Source: Halorhabdus sp. CBA1104 (GTDB lineage: Archaea; Halobacteriota; Halobacteria; Halobacteriales; Haloarculaceae). Taken from it: DNA of 64,000 nt. Location: positions 930,001 to 994,000 of the forward strand of contig NZ_CP033878.1 in NCBI RefSeq assembly GCF_009690625.1. The letters are read 5' to 3'. Under the pieces are notes generated by a model. The model did no database searches and was not told the origin of the DNA. It saw only the letters and a program-made list of their open reading frames with translations. Shown one piece after another: positions 1-9,733 of the stretch; within the stretch, counting starts at the first letter, position 1, and each line of letters begins with the position of its first letter. The position numbers and the translations under genes were made by a program.

Positions 1-1340
1 TCCGGATCGACGGTGAAGTTCGTGAACGTCGCGGGGACTTACAGGTCGAGACCGAAGATCTCACCGTACTGGACGGGCCAGACCGCGAGGACGTCCTCGA
101 CGAGATCGAGGCCGCGTTGCGCGAGCGAGCCCGTCCCGACGAGATAGACCCACTCGTCGACGACGATGCGATCGCCGCAGAGAGTGAACCGATCGCGGAT
201 ATCGTCGAAGAGATCCGCCGAGCGATCATGGCAGATCGGCCGGTGATCGTCCGCCACAGCGCGACGACCGACGGCTACGTCGGCGCAGCCGCGATCGAAC
301 GTGCCGTGTTGCCCCGCGTTCGTGACCGTCACAGCCGGCAAGACGCAGCGTATCATTACATCGACCGCCGCCCGCTGGAAGGTGACGTCTACGATCTATC
401 CGATGCCACCACCGACGTGACACGGATGCTCTCGAACCGCGATCGTCACGACGAGAACCTCCCGTTGCTGGTGTTTGTCGGCGCTGGCGGGACCGAAGCC
501 TCCCTGGATGGGTTCGAATTGCTCGACATCTACGATGCACAGCGAGTCGTCGTCGACACGGTGGTCGAACCCGCGATCGACGAGGCCGTCGAAACCACCC
601 TTGCACCCCGGACCGACGCGGCCACTGTCGCGACCGCCGACGGACGGACTCGCGGGCCGACCGCGACGACGCTGGCCGCGACGGTTGCAGCCCACGTCAC
701 AGCGGACGTCCGTGACGACCTCACCCATCTGCCGGCCGTGAGTTACTGGGGCGAAGTGCCCGAGACCTACGGTGATGCGGCAGCGCAAGCCGGGTACGAC
801 GAAACTGCCGTTCAGGAGATTCGGGAAGCGGTTGCACTCGAGGCGTTCTATCAGTCCTACGAGGACAAGCGCGAACTGGTCACCGATCTGCTTTTCGACG
901 GCCAAAGAGAGTCTGGCAAAGATGGCCGCGGCCTGGCGAGTCACGTCAGCGAGCAGTTCCGTGAGAAACTCGACGTGGCCGTCGAGACGGCCGAGGCCAA
1001 CCTGGCCCGCCGTGACGTCGCCGGCGAGACGGTCGGCGTTCTCGACATCGAACAGTTCACGCACGGCTATGACTTCCCGACGACGATGCTGCTGCTCGAT
1101 GCGCTGTATCGTCGGCTTGGGAGCGACTTCGCGGCGATCGTCGGCATCGACGAGGACGAACTCCACGTCCGGAGCGATCGCGCAGTCGACGTGGGCGAGC
1201 TGGCAGCCGCTGCCGAAGCTGCCGTCGAAGGGGCGGACCTCCAGCCCCTGAGTACACGGAGCCACCGCATCGAGTTCCTTGCCGGCCAGCGGTCGGCCGT
1301 CGAGGACGCCGTCGTCGAGGCCCTGGCCGAGTTCTTCTAG
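1..1340 (+). CDS. RecJ-like DHH family protein, 5' end outside window
   Basis: The reading frame is open from base 3 to the stop at 1340, so the gene begins upstream of the window. The first ~35 residues (EVRERRGDLQVE and following) look like the end of an OB-fold. They are followed by a DHH-phosphoesterase-like core starting with VIVRHSATTDGYVGA (about 246-290), where the usual motif with several Asp is degenerate, and later DAQRVVVD where family members carry the DHH triad. Haloarchaea encode several RecJ/GAN-like proteins that act on single-stranded nucleic acid in replication and repair; some have lost catalytic residues. From the substitutions I infer a weakly active or structural homologue. 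The family call is firm; function is inference. Confidence 0.75.
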   Translation, partial: RIDGEVRERRGDLQVETEDLTVLDGPDREDVLDEIEAALRERARPDEIDPLVDDDAIAAESEPIADIVEEIRRAIMADRPVIVRHSATTDGYVGAAAIERAVLPRVRDRHSRQDAAYHYIDRRPLEGDVYDLSDATTDVTRMLSNRDRHDENLPLLVFVGAGGTEASLDGFELLDIYDAQRVVVDTVVEPAIDEAVETTLAPRTDAATVATADGRTRGPTATTLAATVAAHVTADVRDDLTHLPAVSYWGEVPETYGDAAAQAGYDETAVQEIREAVALEAFYQSYEDKRELVTDLLFDGQRESGKDGRGLASHVSEQFREKLDVAVETAEANLARRDVAGETVGVLDIEQFTHGYDFPTTMLLLDALYRRLGSDFAAIVGIDEDELHVRSDRAVDVGELAAAAEAAVEGADLQPLSTRSHRIEFLAGQRSAVEDAVVEALAEFF

Positions 1341-1453
1341 ACGAGAGCCGTCGCGATTTCGGCACCGTTGTCGCGATTGCCGGCCAGTGATCCGGCCGGC
1401 GTCACCCCGAACGACACGCTTATTCGCACGAAACGGCGATCACAGACAACTGA

Positions 1454-3106
1454 ATGAGTTCCGACGCTGTGAGCGAACGCGACCCGTTCGAGGCTGCGTG
1501 CGAGGAGTTGATCGAACGGATTCTCGACGGCGACCTCGACCGTGACGGCCTCGAAGCTGCAAAGCGGGAGGTCTGTTCGACGTACAGCGCACAGAAAGTG
1601 CCAAAGAACTCCGCGTTACTCGACCGGGCGCCCGACGGGCGGCGTGAGGAACTGGCTGCCGTCGTTCGTCGCAAGCCGATGCGGACGGCCTCGGGGGTAT
1701 CGCCCGTGGCCGTGATGACCTCGCCCGAGAACTGCCCGCACGGGAAGTGTCTGTACTGTCCGGGCGGCCCGGATTCGGAATTCGAGAGTTCACAGAGCTA
1801 TACCGGCCAGGAACCGGCCGCAGCCAGGGGTGTCCAAAACGAGTACGACCCCTACGGGCAGGTGACGCTGCGCTTGCACCAACTGCGGAAAATCGGCCAT
1901 CCGATCGAGAAAGTCGAACTCATCTTGATGGGCGGGACGATGACTGCCCGCAGCCACGACTACCAGGAGTGGTTCGTCAAGCGTGCCCTGGCGGCGATGA
2001 ACGACTACGACGTCGATTGTGACCCACAACCATCCGAGACCGAGAACTTCGCCCAGGACCCCTCGGAATACGACTTTCAGTATCTGGAAGACGTCATCGC
2101 AGAGAACGAGACTGGCGACGTGCGTAACATTGCGACCACCTTCGAGACCAAACCCGACTGGTGTGGTCCCGAACAGGTCGATCGCATGCTTCGCCTTGGC
2201 GGGACGAAAGTCGAGGTCGGCGTCCAGACGACCTTCGAAGCGATCAACCGCGAGATGCACCGTGGGCACGGCGTCGACGCCTCGATCGAGGCCAATCGAC
2301 GCCTCCGCGATGCCGGGTTCAAGGTCGGGTTTCACATGATGCCTGGCCAGCCCGGCATGTCCGCGGAGATGGTCCGGGAGGACTTCCGGCGGCTTTTCGA
2401 GCGACCCGAGTGGCGACCGGACTACCTCAAGATCTACCCGACGCTGGTTGTCGGCGGGACCGTTACCTACGACATGCACCGCCGTGGAGAGTTCGACCCG
2501 CTGACCAGCGAGGAAGCCGCGGAACTCGTTGCCGACGTCAAGCCAACGATCCCACGCTACACCCGGCTCCAGCGCGTCCAACGAGACATTCCAGCACCGT
2601 TGATCGAGTCTGGGGTCAAAAAATCAAATCTCCGGCAGCTTGCCCGACAGCGGATGGAATCTCGGGGCGAGTCGTGCTCGTGCATCCGGTGTCGAGAAGT
2701 CGGCCACCGCGACGAGGAACCCGAGGACGTGACGCTTTCGGTCGAGACCTACACTGTCGCCGGCGGGACCGAACACTTCATCAGCTTCGAAGATCGCGCA
2801 CACGACCTACTCGTGGGCTTTTGTCGGCTCCGCTTCCCCAGTGAGGTCGTCCGCCGAGAGCTCGAAGATGCCGCCGTTGTCAGGGAGTTACACGTCTACG
2901 GGAGTGAAGTCGCCATCGGTGACTCTGGAGGCGAAGACTGGCAACACCAGGGGTACGGGCGGCGACTGATCGAACGCGCAGAGACATTGGCCGTCGAGGC
3001 TGGCTACGAAAAACTCGCCGTCTTGAGCGGGATCGGCGCACGAGAGTACTATCGCGATCAACTCGACTACCAGCAGGACGGGCCGTACGTGAGCAAACGT
3101 CTCTGA
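1454..3106 (+). CDS. elp3: Elp3-type tRNA uridine(34) carboxymethyl-modifying radical SAM/GNAT enzyme
   Basis: Product of 550 residues, the usual length for archaeal Elp3. The radical SAM cluster motif is C94-PHGK-C99-LY-C102, followed by the family hallmark YCPGGPDS. A Cys-rich linker (SCSCIRCREVGH, near residue 405) leads into a C-terminal GNAT acetyltransferase domain with the acetyl-CoA loop HQGYGRRL. Elp3 adds the cm5 group to wobble uridine of tRNAs in the cytoplasm, using SAM and acetyl-CoA. Archaea carry it as a single protein without the Elongator partners. ATG at 1454 has a TATA-like CGCTTATTCG about 30 bases upstream. Its neighbours (rqcH, pelA) also serve translation. Confidence 0.95.
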   Translation: MSSDAVSERDPFEAACEELIERILDGDLDRDGLEAAKREVCSTYSAQKVPKNSALLDRAPDGRREELAAVVRRKPMRTASGVSPVAVMTSPENCPHGKCLYCPGGPDSEFESSQSYTGQEPAAARGVQNEYDPYGQVTLRLHQLRKIGHPIEKVELILMGGTMTARSHDYQEWFVKRALAAMNDYDVDCDPQPSETENFAQDPSEYDFQYLEDVIAENETGDVRNIATTFETKPDWCGPEQVDRMLRLGGTKVEVGVQTTFEAINREMHRGHGVDASIEANRRLRDAGFKVGFHMMPGQPGMSAEMVREDFRRLFERPEWRPDYLKIYPTLVVGGTVTYDMHRRGEFDPLTSEEAAELVADVKPTIPRYTRLQRVQRDIPAPLIESGVKKSNLRQLARQRMESRGESCSCIRCREVGHRDEEPEDVTLSVETYTVAGGTEHFISFEDRAHDLLVGFCRLRFPSEVVRRELEDAAVVRELHVYGSEVAIGDSGGEDWQHQGYGRRLIERAETLAVEAGYEKLAVLSGIGAREYYRDQLDYQQDGPYVSKRL

Positions 3107-3121
3107 GCGGCAGGCAGCCGA

Positions 3122-3346
3122 TCAGTGGTCTGCTCGCCGGACGAGCACGAAGACAGTCGCGAACACAGCCCCGAATGCACCGCCACTCAACAACGCCACC
3201 GCCGTCGAGTCACTGACAGCAAGTTGGATGAGAGTCCACGGGACCCCCGTCGTGACAGCGAGTACGAGCCACTGAGCGACGGGATGGTCCCGGAAGGATG
3301 CTTCGACGTCCGCGTCCGTCACTGAGAGGCCGGCAGGGCTAATCAC
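3122..3346 (-). CDS. Small two-helix membrane protein, unknown function
   Basis: A 74-residue frame with two hydrophobic segments (about residues 25-43 and 48-68) joined by a short polar turn, preceded by an acidic N-terminus and ending in RRADH. It is convergent with elp3, 16 bases away, and divergent from rqcH. No recognised domain. Membrane placement is read from hydrophobicity. It resembles the many short integral membrane proteins of haloarchaea, but I cannot name a family. Confidence 0.55.
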   Translation of the reverse strand: MISPAGLSVTDADVEASFRDHPVAQWLVLAVTTGVPWTLIQLAVSDSTAVALLSGGAFGAVFATVFVLVRRADH

Positions 3347-3485
3347 GGCCTATGCTAACAGCTACCGTGACTAAAATCCTCGGCGGGTGAGTTAGCCGAC
3401 ATAGAGGCTGGCAGCGATGGTGGCACGGACCACTGGAACGACGTCCGAGCGACACGCTTACCACGCGCGCCCGACCAGTCCAGGC

Positions 3486-5681
3486 ATGGATCGCAAGCGG
3501 GAACTGACGAGTGTGGACTGTGCTGCACTCGCTGGTGAGCTGAGCCAGTACACCGGTGCACACCACGATAAATCCTATCTTTACGACGACGATCTCTTAC
3601 GACTGAAGCTGAGCGGCCCGAACTTCGGCCGGATCGAATTGCTAGTCCAAGTCGACGACCCAAAGCGGGTGCACACGATGGCTCCCGAGCGGGTCCCCGA
3701 CGCACCCGAACGGCCGCCGAACTTCGCGATGATGTTGCGCAACCGGCTGGATGGGTCGAAACTCGCTGCCGTCGAGCAATTCGAGTTCGACCGCATCCTC
3801 ACCTTCCGGTTCGAGCGGACCGACGACCACACGACGATCGTCGCCGAACTGTTTGGCGACGGGAACGTCGTGATTCTCGACGAAACCGACACCGTTATCG
3901 ATAGCTTCGAGACGGTCCGGTTGCAGTCCCGGACGGTCGCGCCGGGCGGCCAATACGAGTTCCCCGAGGCCCGCTTCAACCCTCTCACAGTCGAGTACGA
4001 GGACTTCCTCGACCGCATGAGCCAGTCCGACGCTGACGTGGTACGAACGCTCGCTACCCAGCTCAACTTCGGTGGTCTCTACGGGGAGGAACTCTGCTCG
4101 CGGGCTGATGTGCCGTACAACCAGCCGATCGCGGACACGACCGAGGCCGAGTTCGAAGCCCTCTATGAGTCGATTACGGCCCTCTCTGAGCGGTTACAGG
4201 CCGGCGATCTCGATCCCCGACTCTACCACGAGGACGAGGAACCGGTCGACGCCACGCCGGTACCCCTGCGTGAGTACGACCACCTCGACAGTGAGCGGTA
4301 CGACTCGTTTACCGCAGCACTGGAGGCGTATTTCCGCGAACTCGACCGTGCCGAAGACGAACAAACCGGTGGGAGTGATCGACCCGATTTCCAAGCCGAG
4401 ATCGAAAAACAGCAGCGTATCATCCAACAACAAGAGCAGGCAATCGAAGACTTCGAGGCCGACGCCGAGCGCGAACGGGAGCGGGCACAACTTCTGTATG
4501 CGAATTACGATCTCGTCGACGACGTTCTCTCGACGATCCAGGATGCCCGGGCGGCCGAGACGCCCTGGGACGAGATCGAGTCGACCCTCGAAGCGGGCAA
4601 AGAACAGGGGATTCCAGCCGCAACAGCCGTCCGGGACGTCGATGGGAGTCGTGGGACAGTCACCATCGAACTTGAGGACCACCGCATCGAACTCGAAGCC
4701 GACACGGGCGTCGAGAAGAACGCCGATCGGCTCTACCAAGAGGCAAAGCGCATCGAGGCAAAGAAAGCCGGGGCCGAAGACGCGATCGCGGAAACTCGCG
4801 AACAGCTAGAAGCCGTCAAGCAGCGCCGTGAGGCGTGGGAAGCCGAGGAAAGCGAGGACGGGGACGACGAGCAAGCCGACGAAGACGTCGACTGGCTGTC
4901 CCGAGACTCGATTCCAGTTCGACAGTCCGAGACTTGGTACGACCGCTTTCGGTGGTTTCGAACCAGCGACGACTTTCTGGTTATCGGTGGACGCAACGCC
5001 GACCACAACGAGGAGCTGGTCAAGAAGTACCTCGATCGCGGCGACCTGTTTTTCCACACGCAGGCCCACGGCGCTCCGGCGACGATTCTGAAAGCAACTG
5101 GCCCGAGCGAGGCCGCCCCCGACGATCTGACGATACCCGAACGGAGCCGGGAGGAAGCCGCACAGTTTGCGGTCTCCTATTCGACACTCTGGAAGGACGG
5201 CAAGTACGCCGGTGACGTCTACTCTGTCGACAGCGATCAAGTCACGAAGACCCCGGAGAGTGGCGAGTATCTGGAGAAAGGGAGCTTCGCGATCAGGGGC
5301 GATCGGACGTACTACGACGACACGCCCGTCGGCGTGGCGGTCGGGATTACCTGTGAGCCGGAGACGCGTGTCGTCGGTGGGCCACCGAGTGCAATCCGCG
5401 ATCAGGCGGAGACGAGTATTACCGTCGAACCCGGCCGGTTTGCCCAGAACGATATCGGAAAGAAGCTCTACCGGGAATTCAAGGGCCGGTTCGCCGACGA
5501 GACGTTCGTTCGGAAAGTCGCCAGCCCGGACCTGATCCAGGAGTTCTTGCCGCCGGGGGCAGCCGCATGGTCGAAGAGTAGGGTGAGGAAGGCAAGTGAC
5601 GACAGCCCCGACGCCACTGTCGTCGATCCGCGTGTCGAGGTCCGGTGTCGGCGCCGAGAGACGACCCGATCGAAACAGTAG
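3486..5681 (+). CDS. rqcH: Ribosome quality-control factor RqcH (Rqc2/NEMF/FbpA family)
   Basis: The product is 731 residues from ATG 3486; an upstream in-frame start at 3417 would add 23 residues that look non-coding. Order: NFACT-N domain with the conserved Asp-Arg pair (D102-R103 in FDRIL), a helix-hairpin region, a long coiled coil (about residues 310-360, rich in Q and E), a second coiled coil near 430-465, then the NFACT-R domain (WYDRFRWF, VIGGRNADHNEE, HTQAHGAPATI). Family members bind the 60S/50S subunit with a peptidyl-tRNA obstructed in it and recruit Ala-tRNA to extend C-terminal tails. Only 30 bases separate it from pelA, which frees stalled ribosomes upstream in the same pathway. 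Confidence 0.93.
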   Translation: MDRKRELTSVDCAALAGELSQYTGAHHDKSYLYDDDLLRLKLSGPNFGRIELLVQVDDPKRVHTMAPERVPDAPERPPNFAMMLRNRLDGSKLAAVEQFEFDRILTFRFERTDDHTTIVAELFGDGNVVILDETDTVIDSFETVRLQSRTVAPGGQYEFPEARFNPLTVEYEDFLDRMSQSDADVVRTLATQLNFGGLYGEELCSRADVPYNQPIADTTEAEFEALYESITALSERLQAGDLDPRLYHEDEEPVDATPVPLREYDHLDSERYDSFTAALEAYFRELDRAEDEQTGGSDRPDFQAEIEKQQRIIQQQEQAIEDFEADAERERERAQLLYANYDLVDDVLSTIQDARAAETPWDEIESTLEAGKEQGIPAATAVRDVDGSRGTVTIELEDHRIELEADTGVEKNADRLYQEAKRIEAKKAGAEDAIAETREQLEAVKQRREAWEAEESEDGDDEQADEDVDWLSRDSIPVRQSETWYDRFRWFRTSDDFLVIGGRNADHNEELVKKYLDRGDLFFHTQAHGAPATILKATGPSEAAPDDLTIPERSREEAAQFAVSYSTLWKDGKYAGDVYSVDSDQVTKTPESGEYLEKGSFAIRGDRTYYDDTPVGVAVGITCEPETRVVGGPPSAIRDQAETSITVEPGRFAQNDIGKKLYREFKGRFADETFVRKVASPDLIQEFLPPGAAAWSKSRVRKASDDSPDATVVDPRVEVRCRRRETTRSKQ

Positions 5682-5711
5682 GCACTTGTCGGCTCCGAAC
5701 TGAATCATCGT

Positions 5712-6779
5712 ATGCGAATCGACGAGCGAGAACGCGTCGAGGGTGGCCGCGAGCGCCTTACGCTCGTCCCCGAGAGCCTCGACGACCTCTGGCATCTCAA
5801 CTACGTCATCGAGCCGGACGATCGTGTCTCCGGCGACACGACCCGCCGCATCCAGCGCAACGACGACCAGCTCCGGGATACCGGTGGCGAACGCGAACAC
5901 ATCTGGGTTGGTCTCGACGTCGAGGATGTCGAATTTGCCCGCTTTGCCAATCGTCTGCGAGTCAGTGGCGTCATCGCCGAGTGCTCCCGTGAGGACCAAC
6001 TCGGTGCTCATCACACACTCAACGTCGAACAGCACGACGAGATCGACGTCGAAAAAGCCTGGAAACCCGACCAACTCGATCGCATCGAGGATGCGGTCGA
6101 GGCCACCGACGCACCAGACGTGGCGGTCGCGACCGTCGAGGAAGGCCAGGCCTACGTCCATACAGTCGCTCAATACGGAACCGAAGAGCGGGCGAGCATC
6201 AGCGGGCCGACTGGGAAAGGCGATTACGCCCGCCCGCGTGCCGAGCTATTCAGCGAACTGACAGACGTGTTGGTCCGTACCGACGCTGACGCGATTATCC
6301 TCGCTGGCCCCGGGTTTACCAAACAGGACGCGCTCGATTATATCGAAGACGAAGCACCCGAGGTCGCCGAGGCGATTACGACAGTCGACACCAGCGCTGT
6401 CGGGGATCGCGGTGTTCACGAGGTTCTCAAACGTGGTGCCGTCGAGGACGTCCAAGAGCAGACCCGGATCGCCGAGGAAGCCGGGCTGATCGACGAACTG
6501 ATGGAGCGGATCGCCGAGGGTGTCGAAGTCGCCTACGGCCCCGACGAAGTGGCAGCAGCCGCAGAGTACGGCGCGATCGAGCGCCTGCTCGTTCTCGACG
6601 ATCGACTGCGAAGCGCCCGTGCTGGCGAGGGCGATTGGGATGTCGACATCGATCAGATCGTCGAGCGGACTGAACAACAGGGCGGGGATGTCACTGTCTT
6701 CTCAGGTGAGTTCGATCCAGGCCAGCAACTCGCCAATCTCGGTGGCATTGCGGCGTTGCTGCGGTATCGACTCCAGTGA
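5712..6779 (+). CDS. pelA: mRNA surveillance protein pelota (Dom34)
   Basis: 355 residues, full length for archaeal pelota. The N-terminal domain is the Sm-like fold of the family ([35 protein letters not shown]). The central and C-terminal domains match eRF1-2 and eRF1-3 ([27 protein letters not shown]) and lack a GGQ hydrolysis motif, as expected for pelota. With aEF1A and ABCE1 it enters the empty A site of stalled ribosomes and splits them. It follows rqcH at short spacing and is probably co-transcribed with it, so dissociation and nascent-chain tagging would be made together. Confidence 0.95.
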   Translation: MRIDERERVEGGRERLTLVPESLDDLWHLNYVIEPDDRVSGDTTRRIQRNDDQLRDTGGEREHIWVGLDVEDVEFARFANRLRVSGVIAECSREDQLGAHHTLNVEQHDEIDVEKAWKPDQLDRIEDAVEATDAPDVAVATVEEGQAYVHTVAQYGTEERASISGPTGKGDYARPRAELFSELTDVLVRTDADAIILAGPGFTKQDALDYIEDEAPEVAEAITTVDTSAVGDRGVHEVLKRGAVEDVQEQTRIAEEAGLIDELMERIAEGVEVAYGPDEVAAAAEYGAIERLLVLDDRLRSARAGEGDWDVDIDQIVERTEQQGGDVTVFSGEFDPGQQLANLGGIAALLRYRLQ

Positions 6780-6850
6780 CGTCTCAGCCACTTGTCGCAA
6801 TGGTTTTTTGATGGGGGCACGACGATACAACGACGGAGATCACATTGCCG

Positions 6851-8008
6851 ATGGGTTTCGAGGATCAGGGTGACTTCGCTGCGCAAGTCGCCGATCTAAA
6901 CCGGTACGGACAAGCGCTGAACAGTTGTGAGTCGGTCGACGAAGTGGTGTCGCTGACGCTGGAAGCGATGTCGTTGTTGTTCGAATATCCCTACTCGACG
7001 TTCGTCGAGGTCCGCAATGGAGTCCCAGAAGTCAGCGAGAGCATGAACCCACACCTCGAGGCAGGTGACGAGCCCTCTGGGGTCGTGCTCGAAGCAATCG
7101 AGACCGGCGAGACAGTTCGCCGGACCGGAGCGGACGCCGGGTTGACAGCGGATTCCTCGGTCAAAGCAGAGCTTGCTGTGCCAGCGAGCATCGTCGACGA
7201 CGTGATCGCCGTTCTCGTCATGCGGGCGACGGCGATCGAGGAGATCGACAACGGACACGCTGAGCCCCTCGAAATTTTGGCTTCCCACGCGGCGACGGCC
7301 ATCAGCAATATTCGGTCTCGGGAAGAACTCGAACGAGCGCGCAACGATCTCGAAACGCGCAAGGAGATGGTCGAGATGTACGATCGGCTGCTCAGACACG
7401 ACCTGGGAAACGACTTGCAAGTCATCACCGGGTTCGCTGACGTGGTTGCCGATCAGGTCGACGGAGAGACCCGAGAGTACGTCGAGCGGATCGAACGCTC
7501 CGCCGAGAGCGCGTCGGATCTGATCGGTCGGGTCGGGGACCTCGTCTCGACACTCGAAGAGGCCACCGAACCCGAACCCAAGTCCCTCAGGGCCGAACTC
7601 GAGGAGACTGTTCGAGACGTCGACTCCCAGTACGACGGGTTGACCGTCGAGTTCGATCCCGACGCGTTCGCGTGTCAAGTATACGGGGGCGATTTGCTCG
7701 ATTCCGTGTTCACCAACATCCTCTCGAACGCGGCCATTCACAACGACGACCCCGTGACTGTCTCGATCTACGTCGAGGAACCGACCCCCGAAACAGTCAT
7801 CGTCGGATTTGCCGACGATGGGTCGGGTGTCCCCGAAGAGATTCGCGACGACATCTTCGAGATGGGGCGGAAAGGTCCAGAGAGTACTGGCACCGGACTC
7901 GGACTCGGGTTCGTCCGGGCACTCACCGAGTCCTACGGTGGGACCGTCGACGTCCGGGAGAGTGCAGCCGGCGGGGCGGACTTCCGCGTTAGGCTCGATC
8001 GGGTCTGA
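6851..8008 (+). CDS. GAF-domain sensor histidine kinase
   Basis: 385 residues from ATG 6851 (a TTG six bases upstream is an alternative). Residues ~15-155 form a GAF sensor domain; a helical linker follows, then the dimerisation helix with the phospho-acceptor H183 in RLLRHDLGND, a haloarchaeal HisKA variant. The ATPase domain shows the N box (FTNILSNAAIHND), G1 (DDGSGVP) and G2 (GTGLGLGF). There is no transmembrane segment, so it should sense a cytoplasmic signal. No response regulator lies next to it, as is usual for orphan haloarchaeal kinases. The ligand of the GAF domain cannot be predicted. Confidence 0.9.
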   Translation: MGFEDQGDFAAQVADLNRYGQALNSCESVDEVVSLTLEAMSLLFEYPYSTFVEVRNGVPEVSESMNPHLEAGDEPSGVVLEAIETGETVRRTGADAGLTADSSVKAELAVPASIVDDVIAVLVMRATAIEEIDNGHAEPLEILASHAATAISNIRSREELERARNDLETRKEMVEMYDRLLRHDLGNDLQVITGFADVVADQVDGETREYVERIERSAESASDLIGRVGDLVSTLEEATEPEPKSLRAELEETVRDVDSQYDGLTVEFDPDAFACQVYGGDLLDSVFTNILSNAAIHNDDPVTVSIYVEEPTPETVIVGFADDGSGVPEEIRDDIFEMGRKGPESTGTGLGLGFVRALTESYGGTVDVRESAAGGADFRVRLDRV

Positions 8009-8101
8009 GGGCTCGTCGGGGGCCGGCCGCATCGACACCCCACAGCTGGAGTGGGCTCGCCGGCCAGTACTGTTAATCCCTCGGCCGGTGAATTGCCCGC
8101 T

Positions 8102-8500
8102 ATGGCGACGATCCCGTCCACGTTCCAAGAACTCTTCGAGACGGCCACGTTCGCACACGTCACGACCATGACTCCAGCGGGCGAGCCACACACTACGCCG
8201 GTCTGGGTCGATTACGATGCCGAAGACAACCGGCTGTTGGTCAACACCGAGCGCGGGCGACGCAAGGAACGGAACGTCGCTCGGGATCCGACAGTGTCGG
8301 TGAGCATGGTCGACCCGGACGACCCGTATCGATTTCTCTCGGTCACGGGTGAGGTCGCCGAGACGACGACCGAGGGGGCACGCGAGCACATCGACGCGTT
8401 GGCACAGCGGTACATGGGCGAAGACGAGTACCCGAATCCAATCGAGACCGAACGCGTTCTCCTGCGGATCCGGCCCGTGGAAGTCCTCACCAGCGAGTGA
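8102..8500 (+). CDS. PPOX-class flavin/F420-dependent oxidoreductase
   Basis: 132 residues from ATG 8102, whose product starts MATIPSTFQELF; a longer frame from 8051 adds an implausible N-terminus. The single split-barrel domain (FAHVTTMTPAGEPHTTPVWV, RRKERNVARDP, VTGEVAE, LRIRPVEV) is typical of the pyridoxamine 5'-phosphate oxidase superfamily, in the small F420- or FMN-binding branch. Such proteins reduce or oxidise small molecules in the cytosol; the substrate is unknown. It is convergent with the MBL gene on the other strand (8 bases between stops). Confidence 0.85.
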   Translation: MATIPSTFQELFETATFAHVTTMTPAGEPHTTPVWVDYDAEDNRLLVNTERGRRKERNVARDPTVSVSMVDPDDPYRFLSVTGEVAETTTEGAREHIDALAQRYMGEDEYPNPIETERVLLRIRPVEVLTSE

Positions 8501-8507
8501 CTGACAG

Positions 8508-9263
8508 TCAGAGCGTCACTTCGAGGCCGTCCGCGGCGATTCGGACCTCCCCGTCGTAGGAGTCGGCGATGGAATCGAGCATCTCCCCGTGGCGGCCGTC
8601 GGTGTGGGGATAGAGGTGGGTGAGATAGACCGCCCCAACGTCGATGTCGGCCGTCGCCAGTGCCGCGCCGAGTGACGCTGGCGTGGGATGGTTGTCGGTC
8701 TCGACGTCGTCGGGAAACGAGCAGTCGTGAACGAGCGCGTCGGCCCCGTCGGCCACGGAGAGAAACTCGGGAAACGCCACGGTGTCGCCGCTGAAGACGG
8801 CTGTGGGGCCGTCGCTGTTCGCGGGCGTGACTCGATAACCAAAGCCCGGCATCGAGTGTTTTCCGCCCCGGGCGCGGATGTCGAACCCGCCGATCGTGCC
8901 CGCTCCCGGATCGAGGTCGGTGACAGTCGGGTCGACGTGATCGTCGAGATACGCGTGGACCGACAGCAGGTCGTCGACGAGTTCTCTTGTCCCCCGTGGA
9001 CCGGCAATCGTGAGCGGCGGTGCGTCCGCGAGCCAGCGGGCCTTCAACAGCGGCAGCAGGTCGGCGACGTGATCGAGGTGGTGGTGTGTCAGAAGGACAG
9101 CGTCGAGATCGGTGTAGCCACCGTCGGTCGCTGCCAGGCCACCCAGGACGCCACTGCCACAGTCCAGTAGCATGCGACTGTCGGCTGTCTCGAACAGGAG
9201 TCCGGTCTGGTTGCGCTCGCCCGTCGCCATCGCACTACCCGTGCCCAGAAACCTCAGGCGCAT
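8508..9263 (-). CDS. RNase Z-like MBL-fold metal-dependent hydrolase
   Basis: 251 residues from ATG 9263 (a GTG two codons upstream is possible). The N-terminus MRLRFLGTGSA and the metal motif THHHLDH (about residues 59-65) define the RNase Z / ElaC-like branch of the metallo-beta-lactamase fold. Later metal ligands sit in VFSGDT, LVHDCSF and YLTHLYPH. It is shorter than tRNA 3'-end RNase Z (about 300 residues) and lacks an obvious exosite arm, so tRNA processing is not assured. A generic phosphodiesterase or hydrolase is the safer call. Confidence 0.85.
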   Translation of the reverse strand: MRLRFLGTGSAMATGERNQTGLLFETADSRMLLDCGSGVLGGLAATDGGYTDLDAVLLTHHHLDHVADLLPLLKARWLADAPPLTIAGPRGTRELVDDLLSVHAYLDDHVDPTVTDLDPGAGTIGGFDIRARGGKHSMPGFGYRVTPANSDGPTAVFSGDTVAFPEFLSVADGADALVHDCSFPDDVETDNHPTPASLGAALATADIDVGAVYLTHLYPHTDGRHGEMLDSIADSYDGEVRIAADGLEVTL

Positions 9264-9407
9264 AGCCACACCTGGTCGGCCGAGCGGAAAGTTCTGGTGT
9301 CAGACCCACGAAGCGGGAAACGGCCGCCCGATCCGTCGGTCAGGTTTACGCCGCCCGCCGCCGGAGTGAGCCACATTCAGCTACGGAGTCGCCATGGATC
9401 GAAGTCA

Positions 9408-9695
9408 CTACAACCACGCACGAATACAGGAGTATGTAACTATACCCAAAGTACTTGGATAGAATACTGCTAAGTAGAAAGTGATTCTATTGTCACGGAG
9501 TACCAACTGTTTTTCCGTCGTTGTCTCGGTCGTTGTTTCCGTGGTGGTCTGTGTGGAGCCCGCTTCTGTTGTCGTAGACTGCGAATTACTCCCACCGGTG
9601 CAGCCGGCGAGCAACCCCCCGCCCACAACTGCTCCGCCGTACTTCATGTACTCACGCCGTGTCGGTGCCTCGTGGCCGCTGGAATCGTCTTCCAC
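9408..9695 (-). pseudogene. Truncated iron-siderophore ABC transporter binding lipoprotein (N-terminus only)
   Basis: From GTG 9695 the frame has a Tat signal (TRREYMKYGGAVVGGG), a lipobox (LLAGCTG) and a Thr/Ser-rich spacer, as in haloarchaeal siderophore- or cobalamin-binding lipoproteins. After residue ~62 the sequence turns into an unrelated hydrophobic tail and stops at 95 residues, whereas the family has about 350-400. The substrate-binding domain is gone. The promoter is preserved: a TATA element and a perfect iron-box palindrome (9700-9715) sit just ahead of the start. I read it as a deletion relic. Confidence 0.7.
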
Positions 9696-9699
9696 GCGA

Positions 9700-9715
9700 T
9701 TTAGGCTCGCCTAAA
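9700..9715. promoter_or_regulatory. DtxR-family iron box in promoter of truncated lipoprotein
   Basis: TTTAGGCTCGCCTAAA is an almost perfect 16-bp palindrome with GG-N4-CC spacing, the layout of DtxR/SirR/Idr operators in haloarchaea (TTAGG-N4-CCTAA). It lies between a TATA box (TTTTATAC on the minus strand, about 9715-9725) and the GTG start at 9695, where bound repressor would block the transcription start. Confidence 0.7.
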
Positions 9716-9733
9716 GTATAAAACGGTTTTGAA

